In this document: positions 1-11,685 of the stretch, one piece after another | Layout of the letters: each line of letters opens with the position of its first letter | Position numbering within the stretch: the first letter of the stretch is position 1 | NCBI GenBank assembly: GCA_033725935.1 | Contig: MU867099.1 | Span: forward strand, 67,981 to 131,980 | Length of the DNA: 64,000 nt | From: Cladorrhinum sp. PSN259 | Taxonomy: Eukaryota > Ascomycota > Sordariomycetes > Sordariales > Podosporaceae | Reading direction: 5' to 3' | Program-made: the position numbers and the translations under genes | The notes under the pieces: model-generated | The model's input: only the letters and a program-made list of their open reading frames with translations | Database searches by the model: none | What the model was told of the DNA's origin: nothing

Positions 1-15
1 AACAGCCAGCGACTA

Positions 16-3015
16 CTAAAAGCCCCTACCAGCCCTCTTCCTCACAGGCTTCACCACAGCCCCGGAAGTGATCGTCTTCTTTTCCTTAGACTTTGGCCCT
101 GCCTTCTTCACCAACTTCAATTCTTCTTCAGCCTCCAGCTGATCCTCGTGCCTCTTCTTATCAACCGCCATTTGGGCTTCAATCTCCATCTTCTTGTTGA
201 ACTCAGTTTCGGTGACTCGCTTATCCCTGGCCGAGTAGCCTTTCTCCTTAACCGAGTAAAACACGCCTCCCAACTCAGCCAACCAGTGAGGATCCACAGA
301 GGTCACCGTAGACATGTACTCCTTCGACGTCAAGATAAGCTCGTGGTAGATGACGTAGTCCGGAAGGAAACCAAGACCATAGAGAGCACTGGTAGGATGC
401 AGCTGGACCGTAACACTAGTTCTCAAGTTGATGTACTCACCAATACCCTTGACCTTCGCCGCTTGGTGGTAATATCCAGAGCAAATACACTTGCGAATGA
501 CGTCCCAGTCCGTGCCACAACTGATCATCTCCATCTGCTGCATCTTCATGATATCCAAGAGCTGGTCACGCACTTCCTTGGCTCGACGCAATGACTTCGA
601 ATGCAGGAAGTGGCGCACGCACCATCCGTCATTATAACCGTTTGCCTTCCACTGCGAGTAAACGTGAAGATACGTCAAGTGGTCGGACTCTGGCACAAAG
701 AACTTCTCTCGTGCTGCATCTGACTCTTCTTGTCGCTCCTTTGGTCTATAGAATACGTTAGGAACTGAGAGCATGGAGACGATCGTCACCATTTCTTCGC
801 TGCAGCCGTATTCTTCAGACATGATAAGGAGCTTGGCTAAAGACGGATCCATAGGAAATGCATTCATCTTCCGTCCCAGCTCAGTCAGCTCACCAAGGTT
901 ATCCAGTGCACCCAACGCCCACAAGTCAAAGAGTGATGTGGTAATGGTATCCTGAGGCGGTGGATCCATGAAATCAAAGTCTAGCAAATCCTTGACGCCG
1001 AGTGATTTAAGAAGTAGAACCGTATTGCTCAGATTCGTCCGCTGAATTTCGGGGATAGTCTGGATGTACATTTCATCCGTGTAAGCCTTCTCGGTAAAAA
1101 GACGATAAGCCTGACCAGGCCCTGTTCTTCCTGCACGACCCGAACGTTGGTTTGCATTTGCCTGAGAGATTGGCGTGATCTGTAGTGTGTCCATACCCAT
1201 GCGAGGGTTGTATACTTTCAGTTTGGAAAATCCGGCGTCCACCACATACATGATGCCATCGACCGTCAAACTAGTCTCGGCAATGTTTGTCGCCACGATA
1301 CACTTGCGAACTCCAGGAGCAGCTCGATCAAAAATTTTGGCCTGTAGATCTGCCGGCATTTGACTGTAAATAGGTAGGATGCTCAGTGGCGGGGGGTCGT
1401 TGAGGGCCTCCAGGCGTTCACGGACAAGCTCGCATGTCACCTCGATGTCCTCCTGACCAGTCATGAATACCAAAATATCACCAGCTGGTTTACCCACGTG
1501 GATTGCTAGTACTTGCTGCACAGCCTGATCCACATAATCTTCAACTGGTGATCGGTGAAACATGACATCCACAGGGAATGTTCTTCCAGGGATGGTAAAC
1601 TCGGGGGCGCCGCCATAGAAATCGGAAAAGCGCTTCGAGTTCATGGTGGCCGAGGTGACAATCAGCTTCAAGTCGCGACGCCTCTGCAAGATCTTTTTGA
1701 AAAGACCCATCAGAACGTCCGTGTTCAAAGCTCTTTCGTGTGCCTCATCCATAATAACACACGAGTAGCGGTCGAGGTCGGACTCATTAAGTGATTCTCT
1801 GAGCAATACGCCATCGGTCATGTACTTGATGACGGTATCTTTGCTGGTGCAATCTTCGAATCGAATGGCATAGCCAACGGTGCTCCCAAGCTTCACCTCC
1901 ATTTCCTCAGCAACGCGTTTAGCAACACTCATGGCCGCCACTCTTCGAGGTTGTGTACACCCAATCATACCACTCTTCCCGTAGCCATCTTCATAGAGAA
2001 ACTGGGTCAGCTGCGTTGTTTTTCCGGAACCTGTTTCTCCCACCACGATCACTACCTGGTTATCGCGGATAACTCGTAACAGATCTTCTCTCACTGCAAA
2101 TGCTGGGAGGAACTCGCGCTGCTCTTTCAGGGTCTTGCTCTGACTGAAGTTACTGGCGCCTTCAGACTTTTTGAGGTGCTCACTGAACTTGTTCGAATTT
2201 TGAGGCTTGGAGACGTCCTCGTTTGCGATGGGAAGCGCGCTGTCGGTGTCCTCCTCTTTGACTCCCATAAGGTTTCCCAAAGCAGTGCCTGCTACATTTG
2301 TTGCCTCTTGTGCTTGCTTCGCGCGTTCTCGTTGCTGCCGCCGTTCCCTAACAACCCTGCTCCCCTTCCTACTGAATACTGCCATGTCACTTTGTGCATC
2401 ACGGACCGCTGGTACAGGGTCAAGCTGCTTGGTGAAGACCGTTCGTCCGTCCAAAAATGGCGGTCGCAAGTCGTGGACCAATAAATGTACTCGTGTGCCT
2501 TCTTGATCGTCCTCAAAATCTGCGCCCATATCTCTTCTCTGCGCTACACCAGAGGTGAGCATTCGGTTGGTCTCCCACGCATCGACATCCTTCTGTTTCT
2601 GTAGCTGACGCGCATTCATGCCGCGAGTGACCTGACTGATCTTCTTTTCCACCAATGCAGCCTCACGCTCTTGGGCCGCCCACCCACTTTCATCACCAAA
2701 CGGGTTGTGAGAGTCGTCGCCGAAAGTGTGACCGCCGAGATCATCGTCACCGCCGTACCAGTCGCGGTCAAGCGCGTTGAGGGTAGCCTGGTCGTCTACT
2801 CCTGGCTCCGGCCTATCAAACTCTCGTTGTCTTGGAGTGGAAGCGCCCGCCAATCTAGAGCCGGCTCGGGGTGTTGCGCTTCGCGAATTGAAAGAACCAT
2901 TGCTGCGACTTTGAGGTCGTGATGGGATGTCCCCGAATCGGTCGTCATTGCGTAGCGGGTTGAAGTCCAGTTTCCTCCGTTTATTGGAGCGGTCGTCTTC
3001 GTAGTTACGACCCAT
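16..3015 (-). CDS. prp16: Prp16-type DEAH-box pre-mRNA splicing ATPase/RNA helicase
   Basis: This is a single uninterrupted frame of 999 codons. The reading frame extends 6 codons further upstream but begins there with TTG, so the first ATG (3015, MGRNYEDD) is taken as the start. An Arg/Ser-rich, charged N-terminal third of about 320 residues precedes the helicase core. The core shows Walker A GETGSGKT near residue 325, the DEAH box near 421, the SAT motif near 453 and motif VI QRSGRAGRTGPG near 622, followed by the HA2 and OB-fold region typical of DEAH splicing ATPases. The tail is basic and ends GRGF. In yeast, Prp16 remodels the spliceosome after the first transesterification and proofreads the branch site. 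The N-terminal extension and overall length fit Prp16 better than Prp2, Prp22 or Prp43. Clf1, another spliceosomal protein, is encoded at 57 kb. The family is certain; the paralogue assignment is strong. Confidence 0.93.
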   Translation of the reverse strand: MGRNYEDDRSNKRRKLDFNPLRNDDRFGDIPSRPQSRSNGSFNSRSATPRAGSRLAGASTPRQREFDRPEPGVDDQATLNALDRDWYGGDDDLGGHTFGDDSHNPFGDESGWAAQEREAALVEKKISQVTRGMNARQLQKQKDVDAWETNRMLTSGVAQRRDMGADFEDDQEGTRVHLLVHDLRPPFLDGRTVFTKQLDPVPAVRDAQSDMAVFSRKGSRVVRERRQQRERAKQAQEATNVAGTALGNLMGVKEEDTDSALPIANEDVSKPQNSNKFSEHLKKSEGASNFSQSKTLKEQREFLPAFAVREDLLRVIRDNQVVIVVGETGSGKTTQLTQFLYEDGYGKSGMIGCTQPRRVAAMSVAKRVAEEMEVKLGSTVGYAIRFEDCTSKDTVIKYMTDGVLLRESLNESDLDRYSCVIMDEAHERALNTDVLMGLFKKILQRRRDLKLIVTSATMNSKRFSDFYGGAPEFTIPGRTFPVDVMFHRSPVEDYVDQAVQQVLAIHVGKPAGDILVFMTGQEDIEVTCELVRERLEALNDPPPLSILPIYSQMPADLQAKIFDRAAPGVRKCIVATNIAETSLTVDGIMYVVDAGFSKLKVYNPRMGMDTLQITPISQANANQRSGRAGRTGPGQAYRLFTEKAYTDEMYIQTIPEIQRTNLSNTVLLLKSLGVKDLLDFDFMDPPPQDTITTSLFDLWALGALDNLGELTELGRKMNAFPMDPSLAKLLIMSEEYGCSEEMVTIVSMLSVPNVFYRPKERQEESDAAREKFFVPESDHLTYLHVYSQWKANGYNDGWCVRHFLHSKSLRRAKEVRDQLLDIMKMQQMEMISCGTDWDVIRKCICSGYYHQAAKVKGIGEYINLRTSVTVQLHPTSALYGLGFLPDYVIYHELILTSKEYMSTVTSVDPHWLAELGGVFYSVKEKGYSARDKRVTETEFNKKMEIEAQMAVDKKRHEDQLEAEEELKLVKKAGPKSKEKKTITSGAVVKPVRKRAGRGF

Positions 3016-3033
3016 TGCTACTATTCGGCGCAA

Positions 3034-5538
3034 TCGACAGGTCGAAAGGGAAATCTTAACAAACTATGATGTATGGGCGTTTTTGTTGACATTCACATCT
3101 TCAACTCGAATGCAAGAGAGTTGCCAGGCAGTAAAATGTGGAGCTACCCAAAAGATCCCTGTCGTATTTGTCCGATAAGATAAGGACGCCACCATCACTT
3201 ACACCAGCAGCCCAGCACACTTCGACCTTCAACAACACACAACTTTAACTCTCTACGTAGGCTCGAGCTACCAGGTATTCGACTATAATACCCAAGCCTT
3301 TTGCTGCCACATAATGCGTGTGCTTTCAATTTTCAAGCGTAGCAGTAACATACTACAGGCTTATCCAGAGAATCTCAAAGGCAAGCACGACCGTTGAGGG
3401 TCACCCCACTTCTGGCAAGTATAACCCCCCCCCCCTTCTCGGGGAAGATTATCTTGAATCCAACTATTCTTGTGATGAATGTTGAACCGCGTTGAATGTG
3501 CCAGCCATCCAACCTGGACGCATCAAGATAGAAAGCAGTAGATCAAGGGCCGATCCTGGCCGAGCTAGTCGTTGTGAAGAAAGCTCCAACTTGAGCGAGT
3601 TTGTTAGTGCGATGAAGAAAAGAAACACCAGCTTCCCCAGATGGTCTTCAGTTGTACGATGCGGCGGCAGCGGCGTAATAAGGGAAACCATGCAATCCCA
3701 AAGTTTCGATATGCGTTCTACTCGATCCGGGGGAGGCGTAGCTTGATGCGGCACTCCGTTGAATGATCAGACCGTGCCCGAAACTCTGTCGGGGATCGCG
3801 CATAGCATAACCCCGGGGTTTACGGATATGAAGAATGGAGAGAATGTTTATGCGCAGGTTCTAGTGTACGTAGATCGCCAAACTTGGATTATATGCCGGT
3901 AAATCTGCTTCTAAATACGTAGGCCGCGGCATTGACACATGTGGAGCGTGAGCTCCGATCATTTGTACCTGTTCATCGCTTCGTTCGTGTTTTGGAGGGG
4001 AACGGCTGTTTGCTCACTTGCATTACACGAGAGTATGTTTGTTCATGGAAGGATAACCAACTGGAGCATCCTCATTCCCATGTCATTCCTGTCGAACGAT
4101 GCATGCTCCTGGATGATTGGCAGCCTGGCGCGCATGTTGAGAAGCGGTCCACAGTCCCCGAATATTGTCAAGCGACCCCAGTCTACAGCTACGCTAGGCC
4201 CGAGACACCGTTCTTCAATGTTGACAGCGGTGGATTGCCTTCCGAGGCGAAGAAAAGATGGGACTTTGATGCCCATCCACTCGACATACAAATCCACCAC
4301 CTGTCAAACATCAGGAAAAGGAACAAGCAAGATCTGCCGCGCCCGCTCAGAGACACACAGACTTTGTGAGAGGGAACCAAAATTCAGGGAGTTTCAAAAG
4401 GCGCCTCCCAAAAAGAAACAGCCACGAGGAACGCTCAACCAATGAATCCCTTGCCAGTCGGTCTTAGCCTTGTTTCAACTGCAGGAACAGACGTGATCTC
4501 CGGGGACTTCAGTGGAGGGAAAAAGCAACGGTGAGCAAGGGGGAAGGAGGCCGAGGAGGGAGGGAGGAGCACAATGGATCAGCCCGAACCCCGGTCAACA
4601 TCCCGTGAAATTTCCCGGCCTATCAGAATCACAATCATTGCCAAAAGACCGTCTGTTTTTTTGTTTTTTGAAAAGAAGATGATGATGACGACAGCAAAGA
4701 GTGTTTCTGCGTCTTGCTCGTATAAACGTATTGCTGTGTGCCGTGGAAGTCAAAGCTACGTGGACTTGCATTGGGACTTTGACAGTTGTTCCGGACAACA
4801 TGTCCGGCACTTTGATGGGATGAGTCTACAGTACAGAGACGTGTTGGGTTGGACTTCTGCAAGTGTTTGAATGCAGCATGCAGGAACCGACCTGGAACCC
4901 CGCGCGAAGATTTTGCCCCTGTCCTTGGTCTCCTATCAGAGAAGGTGTGTGTGCTTGTCGCCGTTAGCCGACTTGCGACTTGCAGCGCGCCAACCGCAAC
5001 AGGCACCGGCAGGCGTGCTTTCTTGATATGCAGAAATTCTGGACCTTTTGAAATCGCGCATATCTCCTCTGCCGTTGCATATCATCAGTCGACTATTTTT
5101 TTTTCTCTCATTGTTGGAGGCAATATGCTACAGCTTGCCACCAGCTCCGAAGTGGAAAAGGGGGAACCGGTGGGATGGCCGACAGTTCCAATGTTCCAAT
5201 GGAAAATCAAAGGGTGTTTGGGAAGGTTAAGTTCAAAGCTTCTCATTCGTGGACCAAGGGTGGGTTTGAGCGCAGGGCCAACCAGATCGAGAGGATAAAG
5301 TGGCGGCCCACCTTATGCCAGGATTAGGTCGCCTTGGACAGCGGGAAACGGCGCGACCATGCCCGGTCCCTCGAGCAAATCACCATCTCTAAATTCAGGT
5401 TCGTTCTGCCGGCAAGTATTGGATACCTGGGCTTTACCCAAACATTCTGTAACCTTGCGGTACCTGTACCTTCAAGCATTTTCTATTGTTCGAAGCCCCA
5501 GGTGGTGCCGCTCACGAGGTCTATCCGTCACCTTTGAT
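3034..5538. other. Intergenic region, no gene seen
   Basis: This is the divergent space between prp16 and the hypothetical gene at 6308. It holds a run of 11 C at 3425-3435. Several open frames of up to 168 codons overlap one another on both strands, but they show no recognisable domain. I see no gene here. The part next to 3016 should contain the prp16 promoter. Confidence 0.6.
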
Positions 5539-6307
5539 GTGTGCTTGTTCTTTATTGTCGTGCCCCCTCCCTGGGCATACCCTACCTACCGTTCCATTCA
5601 ATCATCTTTTTTGACTCTTCTTGTTAACACTTTACGTCCATCGCTCCTTGACGGACTTGAACACCACTTCTAGACTCCTCAGAGATCCTCATCGCAGGCC
5701 CATTTGGACTTGAGGGGCATTTCCACATTCCTTTCTGGCACTGTTTGCAACATTTGCAACAGCATCATCAGCACCACTGATAAGAGAGAGTACTACAGAG
5801 TAGATACTGAAATCGAAAAGTCAACACTTCGGCAAACCGCCACCGTAACATCGCGGACTGGATCCATTTTTCTCTCCTTTTACCTTTTCAAATTCTTTAC
5901 TTGTACTTGGCCCGGACCGCCGATTTGTTTTCGCGTGTATCGTCACCTGCGACTCAGTTTGGCAGCTTTGATAGGAAGTGTGCAGTGAACAACTAGCACA
6001 GGATCATCTCGGCGCAACGTAACACCCACTTCCGAATCACACGACCGTCATTCAGTGCGCCGGCGGCTTGACTCTCGCCCGAGCTTTGCGAACGACTTTC
6101 GGCCTGTGGCTTTGGTTCGGCACCGCAAACTTACACCATCGATATCTGGGTCGTCACTTTCAACCCAGATTTCCCCACCAAGTCAGAAGTTTGTGAACCA
6201 CCAGGTGGCGCGCATACCTTCTTAACCACCCAGTATCTCCTTGGCAACTCCTGCGGGATTTTACCGGTTTGTGACCTTGGTTTTCCGGAGTCCGAATAAT
6301 TCTAATC
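5539..6307 (+). promoter_or_regulatory. Probable long ATG-free 5' leader
   Basis: No ATG occurs on the plus strand for 769 nt before the start codon at 6308. The last upstream ATG is at 5536. The sequence is pyrimidine-rich near 5560-5600, which would suit a transcription start. A random sequence of this length would hold about a dozen ATGs, so the depletion suggests a transcribed leader from which upstream start codons have been removed. This is an inference from base content only. Confidence 0.5.
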
Positions 6308-7300
6308 ATGTCTTCCAGATCGAGTTTCAGTCAGAAAGTCAACGACAAGATGTCGGTCGTACGAGCTTTCACGACCCGAAGGGTCAAGCAGAGTCTCCAG
6401 ACTTCGGAACTCAACAGCTCGCCCCAGCGCAGTAACACCAAGAATGCGTCAGGGGGATCTATTCGCAATAAGATTTCGAGCCCTGTCGAGCTCCTCCACA
6501 CCACCAATGTGCTCGCCTACAATGCGCCAGACCTATACCCAAACCCTAAGACAGCATCCTCAACAGGTTCTTCGCACAGATCCGACGACGACATGTCCGA
6601 CGCCTTTACCGCAGGCACGACTCCTCCCACCAGCCCCGATATCGAGACCTCGCCCAAGAGAATACTGAACCCAAAGCGAACTGTATCGCCAGAGCCGAAC
6701 CACCTCTCCACCTACTTTGCTGCCCCGGGCCGAACAGTCGAAGCGCCAACCAGAACTCAGGCTCCAATCATTCCTCAACGTGCTCCTTCTCACTCTAAGA
6801 CGGCATACAACAATATTGTACGGCAACGATCTGCGTCCAATGTCTCGGCAAACTCGCAGCAGTCAGCCTCAACCAATGCGAGCTACACCTTCTCGCGGTC
6901 TTCATCATCTAACAGCACGGCTACCAGCGCAGCATCGCAGGTTTCAGCAAGCCCAGTACAGCATAGAATGAAGCACTCTGGTGCGGCGGCGGCAGCAGCA
7001 GCAGCCTTTGTAGCGGCGACACCTCCTCCCCAGGTTCAGCGATATCAGCACAGGAAGGAATACTCAGAGTCTCAGCATCCCTTTGGTCCTGAGCTCCAGC
7101 AGGTTTCTGAGATTGCCGAGGAGTATGGAATAAAGGAGCAAGTGAACGTAGCGGACGCAGAAGATAAGGAGATGATTGCCAAAGGATTGTTGAAGTTCAC
7201 GGCAAGCGATTACTTGGGGGAGATTCAAGGACTCATCTCCAGCTTTTTCGTCGAGGAGCAACCGAATCCAGCCCCCGTCGCTACTGCAGCTTGGATCTGA
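6308..7300 (+). CDS. Conserved-looking, largely disordered hypothetical protein
   Basis: This is a 330-codon single-exon frame starting at an ATG in a fair context (aatcATGtct). I do not recognise the family. The N-terminus is basic (SQKVNDKMSVVRAFTTRR). The middle 200 residues are dominated by Ser, Thr, Pro, Asn and Gln with several SP/TP sites (for example TSPDIETSP), and a run of seven Ala lies near residue 223. The C-terminal 70 residues look folded and acidic (VSEIAEEYGIKEQVNV, GLLKFTASDYLGEIQGLISSFF). Codon choice is even and GC-rich in third positions through the whole frame, and antisense frames are shorter, which supports coding. The ordered ends around a disordered centre suggest an adaptor or regulatory protein, but no function can be claimed. 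Confidence 0.75.
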   Translation: MSSRSSFSQKVNDKMSVVRAFTTRRVKQSLQTSELNSSPQRSNTKNASGGSIRNKISSPVELLHTTNVLAYNAPDLYPNPKTASSTGSSHRSDDDMSDAFTAGTTPPTSPDIETSPKRILNPKRTVSPEPNHLSTYFAAPGRTVEAPTRTQAPIIPQRAPSHSKTAYNNIVRQRSASNVSANSQQSASTNASYTFSRSSSSNSTATSAASQVSASPVQHRMKHSGAAAAAAAAFVAATPPPQVQRYQHRKEYSESQHPFGPELQQVSEIAEEYGIKEQVNVADAEDKEMIAKGLLKFTASDYLGEIQGLISSFFVEEQPNPAPVATAAWI

Positions 7301-10254
7301 GACCACAAACAGATTGTCGAGCAGCAGGCCCATCAACAGCAACATAATTCGTCTCGAGCAAACCTCGACGTTCTTCTTCTTCTGTACATATTTTATTTTT
7401 CACCACCCACTTTTTACACCTTTCTTTTCAGCCTCGACTGGCAAATCACAGGCCCTTGACTAGGGATTCTTTTCTTGATGCTTCTTCTCTTGACCGCATT
7501 CGGTATTTCTTGTTGGCTGTTGTTGTTTTTTGGATCTCGACTCTGGGGGTAAAGCGGGCAGCGCGAAATAGAGAAGTGTATACTTCTAGAACCGCTGCTG
7601 AATGTAGCAGATACATATGGTGTGAGTATTTGGATTACGGGGGAGGACAGGGGGTGGAATGGGTTCTTTTCACAGGGAAATGGCGTTTAAAGAGACCACC
7701 GGTACAAATTTTATCGAAGTCTGGTTTTCTTGTATTGTGCATTTAGAAAAATTTTCTTCTCGAGATACTCCCACCAACCGTCACAGCATTTTTCCTTCTC
7801 GTGAAGAAGAAAGGAATGTCTGCGTCGGAATTTACTTTCTCTCTTTTCTTCTTTGTTCATGAACTACTTGGATATTGCCATCTCTTCTCCAGTTTGCATG
7901 AAATGTTTGCTTCCACGGCCTCGGTTTGCGTAGTACTCGGTTCGGCGCAGTCAAAGTTGGGTAGTCAGCCTTTCTCAAGAAAATTATGGCCGTCATCGTA
8001 GGTTGACGGACGGCCGGCCGTAATTCGCCCGGTTGCAGTGTACAAGATGACCCGACGGTCGGCAAAACGCATGCATAAATTTACCGACCTTTAACAAGTA
8101 ATTGGGAGGTTATGGCCCTTCTGGTCTGGCCTGATTTTCCCTAGGTTCTCAAAAATAGAAACCGGAAAGCTACATGGAAGAATAAGGCTGGCTGGCTGGC
8201 TGGCTGTTTTGGTGGGCTGCCGATCTACCCTATCTTTCAGGGTCGGTGGGACAAAAGATGGGAATCGGTCCAATAATGGAAAATCTTTCTCTGTTGATCC
8301 ACGGCAGGAGAGTGGGTAGGGTAAGGTAAGAAAAGATGCCATCTCACGGTTTTTTTTTTGTTCATAATCTACAATGCGCATACCCGGACGGGCGTTTTTT
8401 TTTTTTTTTTTTTAAAGTGTGGTAAAAGATACACACACGTCTAGGTAATGTAGGTAGGTAGGAAAAGGCGGGTGGGTAATACAATGATGTTTTGTGGGAA
8501 CCGGAAGAAACAAACGGGTTAGGTTTTTCAATGAACATAAAACGCCATGGCTTTGAATTGTGTGTCAGGAAGTTGCGAAGCCACAATCAATGTCAGTTGA
8601 CCTTTCCTTCATTTTACCTTTCTCGATGCATACCCAACTGAAGGATAAAACAAATCTTGTTGGAACTGCCCTCCCGGGTCCGAGAAAGTGGGTCAGTCAT
8701 TCAGCCCGGGTCGGCGGGTTAGGTGGGGTGTGGTCCCGGTCACCCGTCTTTTATGTGTGAATCTCCGCTGCGGGAGGCGCATGCCGGGCTGGATGATCGG
8801 CGACCCGGGATCCACCGACCTGGTCCAGGTGTCCGGTGTGTTGACCCGATTTGGGTTTGACCTCAAATGGCGTTTCTAGAAACATTGAGTTGTGCAGTAA
8901 AGGTTGGGAAGTATATTCCGAGATTGAATTTGCTCCACTTTGTCGCTTTGCATCGACCAAATCTTGTTTACATCCAAAAAGGGGGGCCAAAGTGAGGTTT
9001 CCTCCCCATTAACCTTTCTTTTTTCAAGACAGTGCAGCCACAACAGAGATAATTACAAGTATCCACCATCTCTCTGCCATATCTTTGTCGACTCGGCGTA
9101 GCTACTGTTTACAAATGATGTGAAAGGAACGGCCGAGGTTTGAGAGTGATTGTTGCTGTCCCCTTCTGATCCATGCCCGGAGAGGCGTGTTGATTCTGGG
9201 CAGATATTGGTTTCTCGTACATCGTAGTAATTATCACCACTTGCTCGTTTTGGATTGGATCAGGCGGCTCTTATGACGATAATTAACCTGATCATCTCTG
9301 GCATTATCATCTGCATCTCAGATCACTGATCGGCCCCCAATGCCATGCTCATGATCACAGATATGAGCCGATTAATGACGATAGCGTCTCGTACTGGGTC
9401 CGGCTCCATACGAGGTGGTAAATAACTCTTGATAGCATCCTTGGGACTTGTTGTTTGCCTTGAGGGATGTTGCTATTCCCCTATTTGGATGGTAGCAAAT
9501 GGCTATATATATATCAGCATCTGATCACGGATAACTTCGCATCCAGCCGTGAATCACAGACATCTAGATTCTTCAAACTCCGAAAATGGGTGAACCAACT
9601 ACCAACTAACGCCCAAGATCAAACCTCTCACGAGCTGGCTTACACTGGCAACTGCTCTTTGCTTGTGCATCAACAGCAATCTTCCGGACAGTCATTGTTT
9701 CCACTCAGATGACTCAGTGGGCCGAGAGAGCTTCAAATGCCAACTTAGCCCTGAAATAATCCCAAGAATGACCAAAGTTGTCATCTTACCCTTTTTTGGC
9801 ATTTAAGTCAAGAGTACGATGGTAAATGACAAGATCATGCTACCATTGACAGCAGATGACATTGGAAGAGAGGGAGGGTTTTGGATGCTGGTGATCGAGC
9901 GATTGTGAGCCTCATGAAGGATGTAAGAGCTTTTAACAACAAGGAATAATATCTTGGTATTTTTTTTATTTTTTTATTTTTCAGATCTGGTCAATTGCAA
10001 TCATTTCCACGAAGCAAGTCCAAACTCGATGTTAAAGATAAGCGCGAAGGGCGGGGCCGATCCGCGGGCCGGTAGTTGAGCTCGGCCAATGTCGGGCTAA
10101 CAGATGACACAAGGAAATGGTGAAGTCACAATCAATCGTCTTTTCCCTTTCTTCCTCGGATCCCCCGCCTTTTTTGTCAATTTCAAATTCCTCCGAATTC
10201 CCCACTGGCAGGATCATCTTGATTCCCAACTGCACAACTCAATTGGCGTTCAGG
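7301..10254. other. Intergenic region with simple repeats
   Basis: It begins with the T-rich 3' end of the hypothetical gene. It contains five GGCT copies at 8186-8206, a 19-nt T run at 8395-8413, and GTAGGT-type repeats near 8445-8462. No gene is seen. The last few hundred bases should hold the gcvT promoter. An ATG at 10117 lies in frame with gcvT (see that entry). Confidence 0.6.
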
Positions 10255-11685
10255 ATGCAGGCTTCAAGAGCTACCGCTCTCACCAAGGTTCTCCGGACCG
10301 CCGCTGTCCGGAGCAGCCCTTCAAAGCGATACATCTCTAGGGCTGCTGCGACTGCCTCGACTGCCTCAACTTCTTCTTTCCAGACATCCCCCACAGCTCG
10401 CGGTTCTCGGCCATCACCAATTGCTCTCAGTACCCTTCCTCAACAACAACAACAACCCCGCCGCTATGTCTCCTCCTCTTCCAACGAACCGCTCTCTAAA
10501 ACTCCCCTCTACGACCTCCACGTCGCCCACGGCGGCAAGATGGTCCCCTTCGGCGGTTTCCACATGCCAGTTCAATACTCTGGTCTCTCAGTCAGCCAAT
10601 CTCACATTTTCACCCGCGAGCATGCCTCCATTTTCGACGTCTCCCACATGGTCCAGCGCATCTTCTCCGGTCCAGGCGCAGCAAAGTTCCTGCAACGCAT
10701 TACTCCCTCAGACTGCGAGGGACTCGCACCGTTCAAGTCGACCCTCTCAGCACTCATGACCACAGACGGTCAAGGCGGTATATCAGACGATACGATCGTT
10801 ACTAGACTGCCAGAGGATAGCACCTTCTACGTCGTCACCAACGCCGGCTGCAGAGAAAAAGACAACGCCTACCTCGACCAAGAGATCAGTAAATGGAATT
10901 CTGAGAACGTCGAACTGCAAGTAAAGGAGGAACGTTTGGACGGTCGCGGCCTCGTCGCTCTGCAAGGTCCTCAAGCAGCCGAAGTGCTCTCCGAGGTGCT
11001 CGGTGGGCAGGATACCAAGTCGGTACTCTTCGGTGAATCATTCCGCGCCCAAATTCCAGGAATCAACAGCGAGCTCCTGATCGCCAGAGGCGGATACACA
11101 GGCGAAGATGGGTTCGAGATCTCGATCTCGGCCGAGGACACAGTAGCCGTCACCGAGAAGCTTCTCTCTGTCGGTCCTGAAAAGGTCCAATTGGCAGGTC
11201 TAGGCGCCCGCGACAGCTTGAGACTGGAAGCAGGCATGTGTCTCTACGGGCATGACCTCAACGACTCCATCACGCCCGTCGAGGCCGGTCTGAGTTGGAT
11301 CATTCCCAAGGACAGACGCTCAGCGGATGCGGGCTACTACGGTTCTGACGTCATCGCCAAGCAGCTTGTTCCCAAATCCAAGGGAGGTTCCGGAGTTGAA
11401 CGTCGTCGTGTGGGATTGATTGTTGAGGGTGCCCCCGCGAGAGAAGGAGCAGAGATTGTTTCTCGCGCCGAGGAAGGCAAAGACACGGTCAAGCTCGGTG
11501 TGGTCACCAGCGGATGCCCCAGTCCTAGTCTGGGCAAGAACATTGCCATGGGTTATGTGAAGGATGGATTCCACAAGGCCGGTACGGAGGTTGATGTCCT
11601 TGTAAGAGGAAGGCCGAGAAAGGCTGTTATTGCCAAGATGCCGTTTGTTCCTACCAAATATTGGAAGGGGATTGCGCCGGCATAA
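10255..11685 (+). CDS. gcvT: Aminomethyltransferase (glycine cleavage T protein), mitochondrial
   Basis: From the ATG at 10255 the product has 476 residues. It catalyses transfer of the aminomethyl carbon of glycine to tetrahydrofolate in the mitochondrial glycine cleavage complex. The first 75 residues are rich in Arg, Ala and Ser and lack acidic residues (MQASRATALTKVLRTAA), as expected for a mitochondrial presequence. GcvT signatures follow: HASIFDVSHM near residue 125, GGYTGEDGFE near 278, GARDSLRLEAGMCLYGHDLN near 316, and the C-terminal barrel with GYV and TEVDVLVRGR. An in-frame ATG at 10117 would add 46 residues that hide the presequence, so I prefer 10255; both could be used. No intron is seen. 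It is convergent with the kinase gene downstream. Confidence 0.94.
   Translation: MQASRATALTKVLRTAAVRSSPSKRYISRAAATASTASTSSFQTSPTARGSRPSPIALSTLPQQQQQPRRYVSSSSNEPLSKTPLYDLHVAHGGKMVPFGGFHMPVQYSGLSVSQSHIFTREHASIFDVSHMVQRIFSGPGAAKFLQRITPSDCEGLAPFKSTLSALMTTDGQGGISDDTIVTRLPEDSTFYVVTNAGCREKDNAYLDQEISKWNSENVELQVKEERLDGRGLVALQGPQAAEVLSEVLGGQDTKSVLFGESFRAQIPGINSELLIARGGYTGEDGFEISISAEDTVAVTEKLLSVGPEKVQLAGLGARDSLRLEAGMCLYGHDLNDSITPVEAGLSWIIPKDRRSADAGYYGSDVIAKQLVPKSKGGSGVERRRVGLIVEGAPAREGAEIVSRAEEGKDTVKLGVVTSGCPSPSLGKNIAMGYVKDGFHKAGTEVDVLVRGRPRKAVIAKMPFVPTKYWKGIAPA

Noticed and set aside
3016..3033. Upstream extension of prp16
   Set aside because: It begins with TTG. The first ATG is at 3015.
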